From: Mucilaginibacter tundrae
GTDB lineage: Bacteria > Bacteroidota > Bacteroidia > Sphingobacteriales > Sphingobacteriaceae
DNA: 64,000 bases
NCBI RefSeq assembly: GCF_013408825.1
Contig: NZ_JACCBZ010000005.1
Span: 186,001-250,000 of the forward strand
Reading direction: 5' to 3'
Position 1 is the stretch's first letter; each line of letters opens with the position of its first letter. Position numbers and translations under genes: made by a program. Shown here one piece after another: positions 26,337 through 35,016 of this stretch. Under the pieces are notes generated by a model. It made no database searches. It had not been told where the DNA came from and saw only the letters and a program-made list of their open reading frames with translations.

Positions 26337-26421
26337 CCACCCAAACTCCCCGGTAGGGAGGGCTTTGAAATTTATAACTATTAAAATAAAAGTCTCCCCT
26401 ACAGGGGGAGATTTAGAGAGG
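26337..26421. repeat. two inverted copies of a C/G-rich dispersed element
   Basis: CCCACCCAAACTCCCC...GGGAGGGCTTTGAAA (from 26338) is followed, in opposite orientation, by AGTCTCCCC...GGGGGAGATTTAGAGAGGGC (to 26421). Each half forms its own hairpin, and together they form a larger palindrome. They fill the gap between the phosphatase and the ThiE-like gene and reach to within 4 nt of its ATG. The type resembles intergenic repeats of Mucilaginibacter and Pedobacter (from memory). Confidence 0.55.
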
Positions 26422-26425
26422 GCTT

Positions 26426-27052
26426 ATGAAAAAATACATATCAAAATTCCACTATCTAACACAAGACTTGCCTAACCGTAGTCATGTTGAGCAGGCAGAA
26501 ATAGCTTGCTCTGCGGGCGCTAACTGGCTGCAATACCGTTGCTTAACCAAAACGGATGAAGATCTGATAGAAGAAATAAACCAAATAGCCGAGATCTGCG
26601 ATGAATGGGGAATGACGCTAATCATCACTAATCATTATCATTTGCTAGATCAGGTTGATGCACAGGGTGTTCATATAGAAGACTTTGAGGCGGATTTGAA
26701 GTCTATCCGCGAGTATATTGGAGAGGATAAGACTTTGGGAACTTCGGCCACCAATATTAAAGACCTGTTAAGGGTACAAGCCACCGGGGTTATTGATTAT
26801 TGCGGCTATGGTCCATTTGCGCATACGGATACTAAGCCGAATAACAAACCGTTGCTCGGTTTTGAAGGTTATCGCCTGGTGGCAGAGCAGTCTGTTGAGA
26901 TCCCTGTAATAGCTGTAGGAGGCATACAATTGGTTGACGTTGATCCGCTTTTGCAAACGGGTGGCGTATATGGTATAGCGGTATCAGCAGCGGTAAATAA
27001 AGCTATTGATCCCGGCAGGGCGGTTAAAGAGTTTTATAAGAAGTTGTATTAG
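26426..27052 (+). CDS. ThiE/TenI-family protein, divergent
   Basis: A 208-residue TIM-barrel protein of the thiamine phosphate synthase/TenI family. Family segments are WLQYR, LIITNHYHL, GVHIEDFEADL, LGTSATN, YCGYGPFAHTDTKPN, IPVIAVGGI and GGVYGIAVSAA. Compared with canonical ThiE, the lysine of the QxRxK motif is replaced and the ND pair reads NH, so a metal/phosphate ligand is missing. It may be a TenI-like paralogue rather than a true synthase. It follows the phosphatase on the same strand after 92 nt of repeat DNA. The family is firm; catalytic capability is uncertain. Confidence 0.82.
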   Translation: MKKYISKFHYLTQDLPNRSHVEQAEIACSAGANWLQYRCLTKTDEDLIEEINQIAEICDEWGMTLIITNHYHLLDQVDAQGVHIEDFEADLKSIREYIGEDKTLGTSATNIKDLLRVQATGVIDYCGYGPFAHTDTKPNNKPLLGFEGYRLVAEQSVEIPVIAVGGIQLVDVDPLLQTGGVYGIAVSAAVNKAIDPGRAVKEFYKKLY

Positions 27053-27143
27053 TCAAGCGTCACCTCCCCGCCATAGTTCAAACTTTATTATCGTATTAAA
27101 ATCAGTCTGTGTAAATTCGCAACTCAATTACTGACACTAAATT

Positions 27144-28136
27144 ATGAGAGTTGCAATAAACGGTTTCGGGCGGATAGGAAGAATATTTTTAAGGAATGTA
27201 CTAAGCAAACCTGATATTGAAGTTGTTGCCATAAACGATTTGACCGATACCCACACCCTTGCTCATTTATTTAAGTACGATTCTGTTCACCGTGGTTTTA
27301 AGGGCACGGTAACTGCTGATGATGAGCACCTTTATATCAACGATCAAAAAATAAAAGTACTGTCAGAGCGTGAGCCATCAAACCTTCCCTGGAAGGAAAT
27401 GGACATTGATCTGGTTATAGAATCAACCGGGAAATTCATCACCCGCCAAGGTGCTGAACAGCATTTATCAGCAGGAGCTAAACAGGTAATCATATCAGCG
27501 CCATCAGGTACTAAGGATGTTCCTACAGTAGTTTTAGGGGTGAATGATGGTGAGGTTGATCTGCAATCGCCTATACTCTCAAATGCTTCCTGTACCACCA
27601 ATAACGTAGCTGTAATGGTGAAAATATTGGATGAAAACTGGGGTATAATTGATGGTTACATCACTACTGTGCATTCAATGACAGGCGACCAAAGTCTGCA
27701 TGATGCACCGCATAAGGATTTGCGCAGGGCGAGGGCGGCATCAGCCTCTATCATTCCAACAACAACGGGAGCGGCAAAGGCTATAACGGCTATATTCCCG
27801 CATTTAAACGGCAAATTAGGCGGTGCGGGTATACGGGTTCCCGTGTTAAATGGCTCATTAACAGATTTTACCTGTAGCCTTAAAAAGCTGCCAACAGTTG
27901 AGGAGATCAACACCGCATTCAAGCAAGCGGCCGGTGGTCGTATGGAGCATATCTTAGAATATACCGAAGATCCTATTGTATCTACTGATATATTGGGCAA
28001 CCCGCATAGCTGCATATTTGATGCACAGCTAACCTCGGTAGTTGGCGGCCTGGTAAAAGTGGTTGGCTGGTATGATAACGAAATGGGCTACTCAAGTCGT
28101 TTGGTTGATCTGGTTCAAAGAATCAGCGAATTGTAA
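27144..28136 (+). CDS. gapA: glyceraldehyde-3-phosphate dehydrogenase, type I
   Basis: A 330-residue glycolytic enzyme converting glyceraldehyde-3-phosphate and phosphate to 1,3-bisphosphoglycerate with NAD. The Rossmann motif INGFGRIGR is at the N-terminus. Catalytic Cys150 is in SNASCTTNN, the phosphate-binding HSMTGDQ and RARAASASIIPTTTGAAKA follow, and YDNEMGYSSR closes the protein. The length is typical. pgk, the next enzyme of the pathway, lies 563 nt downstream with a GNAT gene between. Confidence 0.96.
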   Translation: MRVAINGFGRIGRIFLRNVLSKPDIEVVAINDLTDTHTLAHLFKYDSVHRGFKGTVTADDEHLYINDQKIKVLSEREPSNLPWKEMDIDLVIESTGKFITRQGAEQHLSAGAKQVIISAPSGTKDVPTVVLGVNDGEVDLQSPILSNASCTTNNVAVMVKILDENWGIIDGYITTVHSMTGDQSLHDAPHKDLRRARAASASIIPTTTGAAKAITAIFPHLNGKLGGAGIRVPVLNGSLTDFTCSLKKLPTVEEINTAFKQAAGGRMEHILEYTEDPIVSTDILGNPHSCIFDAQLTSVVGGLVKVVGWYDNEMGYSSRLVDLVQRISEL

Positions 28137-28169
28137 TTGAACTATTGGCGTTTACTCCCTTTTCTTAAA

Positions 28170-28601
28170 ATGATAAAATTCATAAAATCCACTGATATCC
28201 TGAACATTCGGAATATTGTTTTACGCGATAGTAAGCTTACTCCAGACGAATGCCGTTTCCCTACTGACGAGATTGATGGCGCGTTTCATTTAGGATATTA
28301 TGATGGTGATACCCTTGCTACCGTGGTGTCGCTGCATCCCCAAAACTATGGCGAACATGTAGAGAACGGTTATCAACTACGCGGCATGGCAACGTTAGCC
28401 AAATATCGTGGCAAAGGTTTTGGTAAGTTGATAGTTGATTACGCAGTAAACTATCTACAGCAAAAACAAGCTGACTATATATGGTGCAATGCCCGTAAGG
28501 TGGCTTCAAAGTTTTATCAAGACAGCGGTTTCGAAATAATTTCCGATGAATTTGAGATCAAAGGCATTGGCCCGCACTATGTTATGCGTCGTAAATTGTA
28601 A
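28170..28601 (+). CDS. GNAT family N-acetyltransferase
   Basis: A 143-residue acetyltransferase-fold protein. The acetyl-CoA loop YRGKGFGKLIVDYAVNYL fits the R/Q-x-x-G-x-G/A motif, and a WCNARKVASKFYQDSGFE segment is typical of motif B. I choose the ATG at 28170 (MIKFIKSTDIL); the frame runs back to 28137, directly after the gapA stop, without a good start. It is probably co-transcribed with gapA. The substrate is unknown. Confidence 0.85.
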   Translation: MIKFIKSTDILNIRNIVLRDSKLTPDECRFPTDEIDGAFHLGYYDGDTLATVVSLHPQNYGEHVENGYQLRGMATLAKYRGKGFGKLIVDYAVNYLQQKQADYIWCNARKVASKFYQDSGFEIISDEFEIKGIGPHYVMRRKL

Positions 28602-28699
28602 CGATAACATTTAGTTAAAACAGCTTTTTTACTTTTACGTTCAGGATTTAAAATTAAAATGCTGAATTTGGCGCCCGATTACATTTAAGACTAAACAAT

Positions 28700-29893
28700 A
28701 TGAAAACCATAGATCAAATAAGTTTTGCCGGAAAACATGCCCTTATCCGTGTGGATTTTAACGTTCCTTTGGATAAGGACTATAACATTACCGACGATAA
28801 CCGTATGACAGCTGCCCTGCCAACCATCAAAAAGATATTAAATGATGGTGGTGCAGTAATACTGATGTCGCACTTAGGACGGCCAAAAGGTGGTCCTGAA
28901 GATAAATACTCATTGAAGCATTTGGTGCCTCATTTATCTGATCTACTAGGTCAACAAGTTGAATTTGCTAATGATTGCATTGGTGCAGAAGCTATTGAAA
29001 AAGCAAAGAAGCTAACTAAAGGCGAAGTACTTTTATTAGAGAACCTGCGTTTTTACAAAGAAGAAGAAAAAGGCGATATTGACTTCGCTAAAAAATTAGC
29101 AGCTTTGGGCGATGTTTATGTGAATGATGCTTTTGGTACTGCTCACCGTGCACATGCTTCAACAGCGGTTATCGCGCAGTTTTTCCCTGATGCCAAATAC
29201 TTTGGTTACTTAATGGCAGGCGAATTGGCGAATGCCGAAAAAATATTGAATGGTGCGGAAAAGCCTTTTACGGCCATTATGGGCGGTTCAAAGGTATCTG
29301 ACAAGATCGAACTGATCGAAAAATTATTGGATAAAGTTGATAACTTGATCATCGGCGGTGGTATGGCTTATACATTTGCTAAAGCGGATGGTGGTAATAT
29401 CGGTACTTCATTGGTTGAAGCAGACAAGTTAGAATTGGCACTAAGCCTTAGGCAGAAAGCGAAAGATAAAGGAGTAAACCTATTGCTTCCTGTTGATAAT
29501 ATTACTGCCGATGCATTCTCTAACGATGCCAATACCGGCTTAGCTAAAACAGGCGAGATCCCTGACGGCTGGATGGGTTTGGATATTGGCCCTGAAACAG
29601 TTAAATTATTCAGTAAAGTAATTGAAGAATCAAAAACCATTTTATGGAATGGCCCGATGGGCGTATTTGAAATGGAGAAATTTTTGATTGGTACAAAAGC
29701 TATTGCCGAGGCAGTTGCCAAAGCTACCGAAAACGGCGCATTTTCATTGATAGGCGGCGGCGATTCGGCTGCAGCAGTTGCTAAGTTTGGTATGACTGAT
29801 GAGGTGAGCTACGTATCAACAGGCGGTGGCGCGTTGTTAGAATACATGGAAGGTAAAGAATTGCCTGGTGTAAAAGCAATCAACGAAGATTAA
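28700..29893 (+). CDS. pgk: phosphoglycerate kinase
   Basis: A 397-residue glycolytic kinase that transfers phosphate from 1,3-bisphosphoglycerate to ADP. The N-terminal signature RVDFNVPLD is near residue 17, the substrate residues SHLGRPKG are near 55-62, and the C-terminal nucleotide-binding GGGDSAAAV is near 350. The length matches the family. A strong terminator follows, and gapA lies just upstream on the same strand. Confidence 0.97.
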   Translation: MKTIDQISFAGKHALIRVDFNVPLDKDYNITDDNRMTAALPTIKKILNDGGAVILMSHLGRPKGGPEDKYSLKHLVPHLSDLLGQQVEFANDCIGAEAIEKAKKLTKGEVLLLENLRFYKEEEKGDIDFAKKLAALGDVYVNDAFGTAHRAHASTAVIAQFFPDAKYFGYLMAGELANAEKILNGAEKPFTAIMGGSKVSDKIELIEKLLDKVDNLIIGGGMAYTFAKADGGNIGTSLVEADKLELALSLRQKAKDKGVNLLLPVDNITADAFSNDANTGLAKTGEIPDGWMGLDIGPETVKLFSKVIEESKTILWNGPMGVFEMEKFLIGTKAIAEAVAKATENGAFSLIGGGDSAAAVAKFGMTDEVSYVSTGGGALLEYMEGKELPGVKAINED

Positions 29894-29941
29894 TTCCGAT
29901 ACAATAGAAGTTAAATCCGACTTAATGGCGGAACAATAAAT

Positions 29942-29977
29942 AAAAAGGTACTGACAAAAAATGTCAGTACCTTTTTT
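29942..29977 (+). terminator. pgk terminator
   Basis: Perfect 15-bp arms (AAAAAGGTACTGACA at 29942-29956 and its complement at 29962-29976) around a 5-nt loop, ending in a T-tract. It begins 49 nt past the pgk stop. Confidence 0.85.
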
Positions 29978-30130
29978 CGGTTTTATACTGTATCTTAGTA
30001 CTATCCCTCGGTATATATGTAGTCGAAACAACATATAGTAAACAATTCTAACATATTCATCACCCCGTCAATTGAAATATTTACAATATTATTGCAGACA
30101 TTATTACTTTTGCACTTTAACTGACTGCCA

Positions 30131-32005
30131 ATGAAAAAAATGCTCGCAGCTATCAGCTTTATGCTTGTAGCTATATCCTCTTTCGCGCAACAACCCCAAG
30201 CACCCGATGCCGAATATATAAAGGCAAACTATACCAAATACGAATATCAAATTCCCATGCGCGACGGCAAAAAGCTGTTCACATCGGTATATGTACCTAA
30301 AGACCAGTCAAAAAAATATCCCATCATGATGGATCGCACCTGTTACAGCGTTGCGCCTTATGGGGTTGGTAAGTATAAAACCGCCATCGGCCCGTCTTCA
30401 TTATTTACTCATGATGGATTTATCTTCGTTTACCAGGATGTTCGTGGCCGTTTCATGAGCGAAGGTATATTTCGCGAAATGACTCCCGAATTAGAGGATC
30501 ACAAAACCAACAAAAATGTTGACGAAGGCACAGATACTTACGATACAATCGACTGGTTGATCAAAAACATACCCAACAATAATGGCAAAGTAGGCGTATG
30601 GGGAATTTCATATCCTGGTTTCTATACCACTACATCTTTGCTAAGCCGTCATCCGGCATTAGTTGCCGCTTCGCCACAAGCCCCAATTGCCGATTTGTAT
30701 CGTGATGATGCCTTCCACAATGGCGCATTTATGCTGGTAGCTAATTTTGGTTTTTATCCATTCTTTACAAACAGACAAGACGATAAACCAACACAAGGCA
30801 AAGGTTTTAATGTAGACTTTGGCACAAAGGATGGTTACGAATATTACCTCCGAATGGGTTCGGTTAAACATACCACGGATATTTATTTAAAAAATTATAA
30901 AGACACCGTTCGCCTATGGCAGGAAATGCTGGATCATCCAAACTACGATCAGCATTGGAAAGATCGTAACGTATTGACTCATCTTCACGATATTAAAACT
31001 GCGGTATTAGTTACAGGTGGATGGTATGATGCTGAGGATTTATATGGCGCGATAAACACCTACAAAACCTTAGTAAAAGATAACCCAACCACGCCGATCT
31101 ATTTCGCGATGGGCCCGTGGGTACATGGTGGCTGGTCGCGCGGCCCTGGTGATCATTTAGGCGATATTGAATTTGGTGGTGCGCAAGGCTCTTACTATCG
31201 CGAGAAAATTGAGTTCGCTTTCTTTAGTCATTATTTAAAAGGTACAGATACTGATATTCCAAAAGTATCCACTTTCGAAACCGGTAAGAACGAATGGAAA
31301 ACCTACAAGTCATGGCCTCCAAAAGATGCAGAAGATAAAAACCTATATTTCCTGCCGGGAGGAAAATTGTCTTTCACTGCACCAACTAACACAGGAGATT
31401 ACAGCGATACATACGTATCTGATCCAAACAAACCAGTGCCATTCATTAGCGATATCACCGATGATATGAAACGTGAGTACATGACCGCAGATCAACGTTT
31501 TGCATCCCGCAGACCGGATGTATTAACCTATGAAACTGATGTGCTGGATAAGGACTTAACGCTTGCAGGTAACATCATCGCAAACCTGAAAGTGTCAACT
31601 ACCGGTACCGATGCCGATTGGGTTGTGAAAGTGATTGACGTTTACCCAGACTCTGCTGAAAATAATAAGTTCACTGCACCAAACACTTTCATGTCCAATT
31701 ATGAGCAAATGGTACGTAGCGAGGCTATGCGGGGTAAATACCGTAATGGTTTTGATAAGCCAGAACCCTTCATCCCCGGCAAAATAACCCCGGTAAATTT
31801 TGAATTGCAGGATGTGCTGCACACCTTCAAAAAAGGCCACCGCATTATGGTCCAGGTACAAAGCACCTGGTTCCCCCTGATCGACCGCAACCCGCAGGTA
31901 TTCGAAAACATCATGAAAGCAAAAGATTTAGATTTCAAAAAAGCGACAAATAAGGTCTATATTTCAAAAGAACATCCGAGTTATTTGAAGGTTAGGGTTT
32001 TGTAA
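30131..32005 (+). CDS. CocE/NonD-type serine hydrolase, secreted
   Basis: A 624-residue S15/CocE-type alpha/beta hydrolase. The signal peptide ends in SSFAQ at residue 20. Ser160 is the probable nucleophile in GVWGISYPGF, Asp300 is in GGWYDAED, and His332 is in GPWVHGGWSRG. The C-terminal ~200 residues form the jelly-roll domain typical of X-Pro dipeptidyl peptidases and cocaine esterases (e.g. LTLAGNIIANLKVSTTGTDADWVVKV). It acts in the periplasm on peptides or acyl esters; which cannot be told from sequence. A TACTTTTG -7-like element lies at 30105-30112. Confidence 0.92.
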   Translation: MKKMLAAISFMLVAISSFAQQPQAPDAEYIKANYTKYEYQIPMRDGKKLFTSVYVPKDQSKKYPIMMDRTCYSVAPYGVGKYKTAIGPSSLFTHDGFIFVYQDVRGRFMSEGIFREMTPELEDHKTNKNVDEGTDTYDTIDWLIKNIPNNNGKVGVWGISYPGFYTTTSLLSRHPALVAASPQAPIADLYRDDAFHNGAFMLVANFGFYPFFTNRQDDKPTQGKGFNVDFGTKDGYEYYLRMGSVKHTTDIYLKNYKDTVRLWQEMLDHPNYDQHWKDRNVLTHLHDIKTAVLVTGGWYDAEDLYGAINTYKTLVKDNPTTPIYFAMGPWVHGGWSRGPGDHLGDIEFGGAQGSYYREKIEFAFFSHYLKGTDTDIPKVSTFETGKNEWKTYKSWPPKDAEDKNLYFLPGGKLSFTAPTNTGDYSDTYVSDPNKPVPFISDITDDMKREYMTADQRFASRRPDVLTYETDVLDKDLTLAGNIIANLKVSTTGTDADWVVKVIDVYPDSAENNKFTAPNTFMSNYEQMVRSEAMRGKYRNGFDKPEPFIPGKITPVNFELQDVLHTFKKGHRIMVQVQSTWFPLIDRNPQVFENIMKAKDLDFKKATNKVYISKEHPSYLKVRVL

Positions 32006-32040
32006 GATATAAAATAGGGGATAATATCACATACTCTTCT

Positions 32041-32215
32041 GAGCGTAGTCGAAGCATGTGCGTAAAGGCTTACGCTCACATGTCTCTGCTAACAAAGGTT
32101 CCGAAATGTTTTTAAAAGCAGCGTTGGACTTGTGCGATTCCCTCCTCTGGGAGGGCGGAGGGAGGGGTTTAACCGACTTCGTACAACGCCATTGTTGGTG
32201 TTGTCACCAACAATG
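32041..32215. repeat. patchwork of three different dispersed hairpin elements
   Basis: The 233-nt gap 32006-32238 holds no gene. It contains a CTGAGCGTAGTCGAAG segment with hairpin arms CATGTGCGTAA and TTACGCTCACATG (32055-32082), a C/G-rich element (CCCTCCTCTGGGAGGG, near 32138-32153) and a perfect 11-bp hairpin CATTGTTGGTG/CACCAACAATG (32190-32200, 32205-32215). All three resemble repeat classes common between genes in Sphingobacteriaceae (from memory, not searched). Confidence 0.6.
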
Positions 32216-32238
32216 TTTACCCTCGATAGATTGATAAC

Positions 32239-32805
32239 TTAATTCGCGTTAGTACTTGCTGGCTTATTCTTCAAAAAACGATTTTTAATAACAGCCAATT
32301 GTGCATCGCTTAATTTAGATGATGATTTTAACAGGCTAATAAAATAAGCCACTTCATCAGCCTCTGCCGGGCAGCCCACGTTATCTTTAGCAGTTCCAAC
32401 GCTACTACCAACTGGTGGTTTATATGAGTTACCGAAAGCTTTTCCGCTTGGGTCTAATATCACCCAAAAAGGTATGCCACCATTAGGGTCACCATTAAAG
32501 CTTTTCATCACATCAGCGCCGTCTGGGTTTTCAAGGTTTTCCTTGCCTGCGCGCTCTAAAATATCAAGGTAAACTATAACATAATTATCGCTGAATAATT
32601 TTTGGCATTCAGGGTCGTTGATAGAAGCTTCCATCTTTTTGCACCATCCGCACCATGAAGCATGGAACATTAATATCACATTTTTATGTTCGCTTTGCGC
32701 TTTTGCATAAGCTGCATTTAATACGGTGGTCGAAGGATCAGGAGCGGTTTGCGCAAAGCTTCCAAGGCTTACAAGTACCAGTATCAGGGCAAATAATGTT
32801 TTCAT
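32239..32805 (-). CDS. exported thioredoxin-family protein
   Basis: A 188-residue periplasmic thioredoxin-fold protein. I use the ATG at 32805 (MKTLFALILVLVSLGSFAQ signal peptide); nine more codons upstream are open but unconserved. The redox motif CGWC is in ASWCGWCKKMEASI near residue 50. The cis-proline region GGIPFWVILDPSGKAFG supports a DUF255/thioredoxin-like oxidoreductase. It stands alone. A role in reducing or folding exported proteins is inferred from fold and location. Confidence 0.85.
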   Translation of the reverse strand: MKTLFALILVLVSLGSFAQTAPDPSTTVLNAAYAKAQSEHKNVILMFHASWCGWCKKMEASINDPECQKLFSDNYVIVYLDILERAGKENLENPDGADVMKSFNGDPNGGIPFWVILDPSGKAFGNSYKPPVGSSVGTAKDNVGCPAEADEVAYFISLLKSSSKLSDAQLAVIKNRFLKNKPASTNAN

Positions 32806-32929
32806 GGTCAATGTGTTTATGTAAAAATACATTTATTGCGGGTAACTGCAATAGTTCTTAGCATAAATCTAAAAACAATTCCCGCAGCTGTATAGTTATT
32901 CAGTTGATTAAAAAAATCGGAGTAGCATT

Positions 32930-33376
32930 ATGGCCCAGGTATCAAGTTCAGTAAAAAAAATGCATTTTGTGGAGATCGTGCTTATCCTTTCGGTAGTGGT
33001 AGCAACTATGGTAAAGTATGCATTCGGTTTTCAGTCATCTTTTTTTCTGGAGATATTTTGCATCTTGCTGGCAGTGGTATATTTTCCGTTTGGGTTTTAT
33101 TTCATTGGCAAACCTGCTGATAATTATAGCAGTACCGTCTCTATTGTGCTTGGCTTTATCTATTCTTTAGGGGTGATGGCTATTCTCATCAGCGAAGTAA
33201 ACATCGATAGCTACCGTTATCCGCTAATAGCCGATTTTTTCATTTTGGCGGCAGTAGTAGGTTATTTGTTATATAGATTACGCTCCGCGGAGTTTCCCCG
33301 TGTGTACATTAATGCTCAATTGATTAGGGTTGCGTTCATCGTTTTTGTCAGCCTTTTCATCCTCATCGCTAAATAA
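32930..33376 (+). CDS. uncharacterised membrane protein
   Basis: A 148-residue protein with about five membrane segments (near 11-30, 39-60, 68-88, 97-115 and 130-148) and only short loops. I do not recognise a family, and no catalytic motif is seen. It precedes the dcw cluster by 268 nt on the same strand. Whether it is part of that unit is unlikely, because the mraZ operator region lies between. Confidence 0.7.
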   Translation: MAQVSSSVKKMHFVEIVLILSVVVATMVKYAFGFQSSFFLEIFCILLAVVYFPFGFYFIGKPADNYSSTVSIVLGFIYSLGVMAILISEVNIDSYRYPLIADFFILAAVVGYLLYRLRSAEFPRVYINAQLIRVAFIVFVSLFILIAK

Positions 33377-33572
33377 TAACCCGTTTTATCATTGTAATTT
33401 CAGGCATTCCCGGTTCTTGGGCGTTCACTATCTGCTCAAATAAACTTATACACTTTTAACTAACATTTCGATGCCAATTATTTGCGCGATGCTTTGTTGC
33501 GAACGGGCTAATACCCAGTTGTTTTAGGCTAAAAGTCAAAAAATTAGTTATAGCCAAAAATGTTGAAAACTT

Positions 33573-33600
33573 TTGGTGTTTCAAAGTGGTAGAAAGTGGT
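33573..33600 (+). promoter_or_regulatory. candidate MraZ operator: 10-nt-phased GTG repeats
   Basis: AAAGTGGT occurs at 33583-33590 and 33593-33600, with a degenerate copy (TTGGTGTT) at 33573-33580. The central GTG triplets thus recur exactly every 10 nt, the phasing expected for MraZ, whose known sites are tandem repeats (TGGG-type in E. coli, AAAGTG-type in Mycoplasma). They lie 45 nt upstream of mraZ, so autoregulation of the dcw cluster is likely. Confidence 0.6.
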
Positions 33601-33644
33601 AAAAGTATTTACTTTTACATAACAATTAATGCTATAGTCAGCTA

Positions 33645-34118
33645 ATGTCGTATTTGACCGGAGAATTTGAATGTAAATTGGATCCTAAATCAAGGATGAT
33701 GATTCCCTCTGGCCTCAAGAAAAAACTTCCTGAGGTAGAAACAGAAGGGGTAGTCATTAACCGTGGTTTTGGTGCCAAAAAGCATTTAGTCATCTTCACC
33801 AAGTCGCAATGGGACAAAAAACTGGACGAACTTAGCAAACTTAACGAATACGAAGAAGATAACATCAAGGTGATTCGTTATTTTACCCGCGGCGCTACCG
33901 AGTTAAGTCCGGATGCTGCCGGGCGTGTATTGTTGCCAAAATTCCTATTGGAATACGCTGGTATTAAAAACGATATAATACTTACTTGTTTGATCAATAA
34001 GATCGAGGTTTGGGATTCATCTACTTATAATGAAATGATGGACGAGGAGCCGGATAACTTCGGCCCGTTAATGCAAAAAGTATTGGGCAACAATAAAGCA
34101 GGGGGTAAAGATGAGTAA
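33645..34118 (+). CDS. mraZ: MraZ transcriptional regulator
   Basis: A 157-residue first gene of the dcw cluster. MraZ is a ring-forming DNA-binding protein with two SpoVT/AbrB-like domains; here LTGEFECKLDPKSRMMIPSGLK opens the first and SPDAAGRVLLPKFLLEYAGI the second. It binds phased repeats upstream of its own gene. Its stop overlaps rsmH by 8 nt. The length is near the usual 140-160. Confidence 0.95.
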   Translation: MSYLTGEFECKLDPKSRMMIPSGLKKKLPEVETEGVVINRGFGAKKHLVIFTKSQWDKKLDELSKLNEYEEDNIKVIRYFTRGATELSPDAAGRVLLPKFLLEYAGIKNDIILTCLINKIEVWDSSTYNEMMDEEPDNFGPLMQKVLGNNKAGGKDE

Positions 34119-35016
34119 CACTTACCACACCCCTGTAATGCTTGCTGAGTGTATCGATGGTTTAAATATTAAACCCAGCGGTACTTATATAGATGTGACT
34201 TTTGGTGGCGGCGGCCACTCCCGCGAGATCATGAAACATTTGGGCGAAGATGGTCAATTGCTTGCTTTCGATCAGGATGCTGATGCGCAGCAGAATATTA
34301 TTGCTGATGATCGCTTTACTTTTATAGATCAAAACTTTCGTTACATCAAAAACTTCACCCGTTTACATGGTGCTGTTCCGGTTGATGGTATTTTGGCTGA
34401 TCTGGGGGTTTCATCCTACCAGTTTGATCAGGCGGAGCGTGGCTTCTCTATTCGCTTCGATGCGGAATTAGATATGCGTATGAATCAAGCATCCGGCATC
34501 AGCGCTAAAGATGTGGTAAATGCTTATTCTGAGACTGACCTACACCGCATCTTCGGTATTTATGGCGAGATACAAAACGCGAAATCGTTGGCCAATACCA
34601 TTGTAATGGCCCGCTTGATAGCGCCGATAGTTACCATTGCTGACCTGAAAAACGCCATCTTGGCACGTATCCCGAAAGGAAAAGAAAACAAATACCTGGC
34701 ACAGGTTTTCCAGGCTTTGCGTATTGAGGTTAACCAGGAGTTGGAAGCATTAAAAGATTTTTTAATCCAATCTGCCGATATTTTGGTATCGGGTGGCAGG
34801 TTGGTAGTAATGTCTTACCATTCATTGGAAGACAGGCTGGTAAAAAACTTTATAGCCAAAGGTAAATTTAGTGGCGAAGTGGAAAAAGACTTTTTCGGTA
34901 ACAATCAAAAACCTTTTGAGGCGGTTAGTCGCGGTGCGATAACAGCATCCGAAGAAGAGATAAAATTGAATAACAGGGCACGTAGCGCGAAATTAAGGAT
35001 AGCTGTAAAAAAATGA
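34111..35016 (+). CDS. rsmH: 16S rRNA (cytosine-1402-N4)-methyltransferase
   Basis: A 301-residue SAM-dependent enzyme that N4-methylates C1402 of 16S rRNA, partner in modification of the same base with RsmI encoded at 14,724. The start HTPVMLAECIDGL and the SAM motif DVTFGGGGHSREIM are diagnostic, and the C-terminal NNRARSAKLR is typical. It overlaps mraZ by 8 nt and ftsL by 4 nt. Confidence 0.96.
   Translation: MSNTYHTPVMLAECIDGLNIKPSGTYIDVTFGGGGHSREIMKHLGEDGQLLAFDQDADAQQNIIADDRFTFIDQNFRYIKNFTRLHGAVPVDGILADLGVSSYQFDQAERGFSIRFDAELDMRMNQASGISAKDVVNAYSETDLHRIFGIYGEIQNAKSLANTIVMARLIAPIVTIADLKNAILARIPKGKENKYLAQVFQALRIEVNQELEALKDFLIQSADILVSGGRLVVMSYHSLEDRLVKNFIAKGKFSGEVEKDFFGNNQKPFEAVSRGAITASEEEIKLNNRARSAKLRIAVKK

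Noticed and set aside
32930..33376. Five-helix membrane protein as the first gene of the dcw operon
   Set aside because: A 268-nt gap with the candidate MraZ operator separates it from mraZ, so it is more likely an independent unit.
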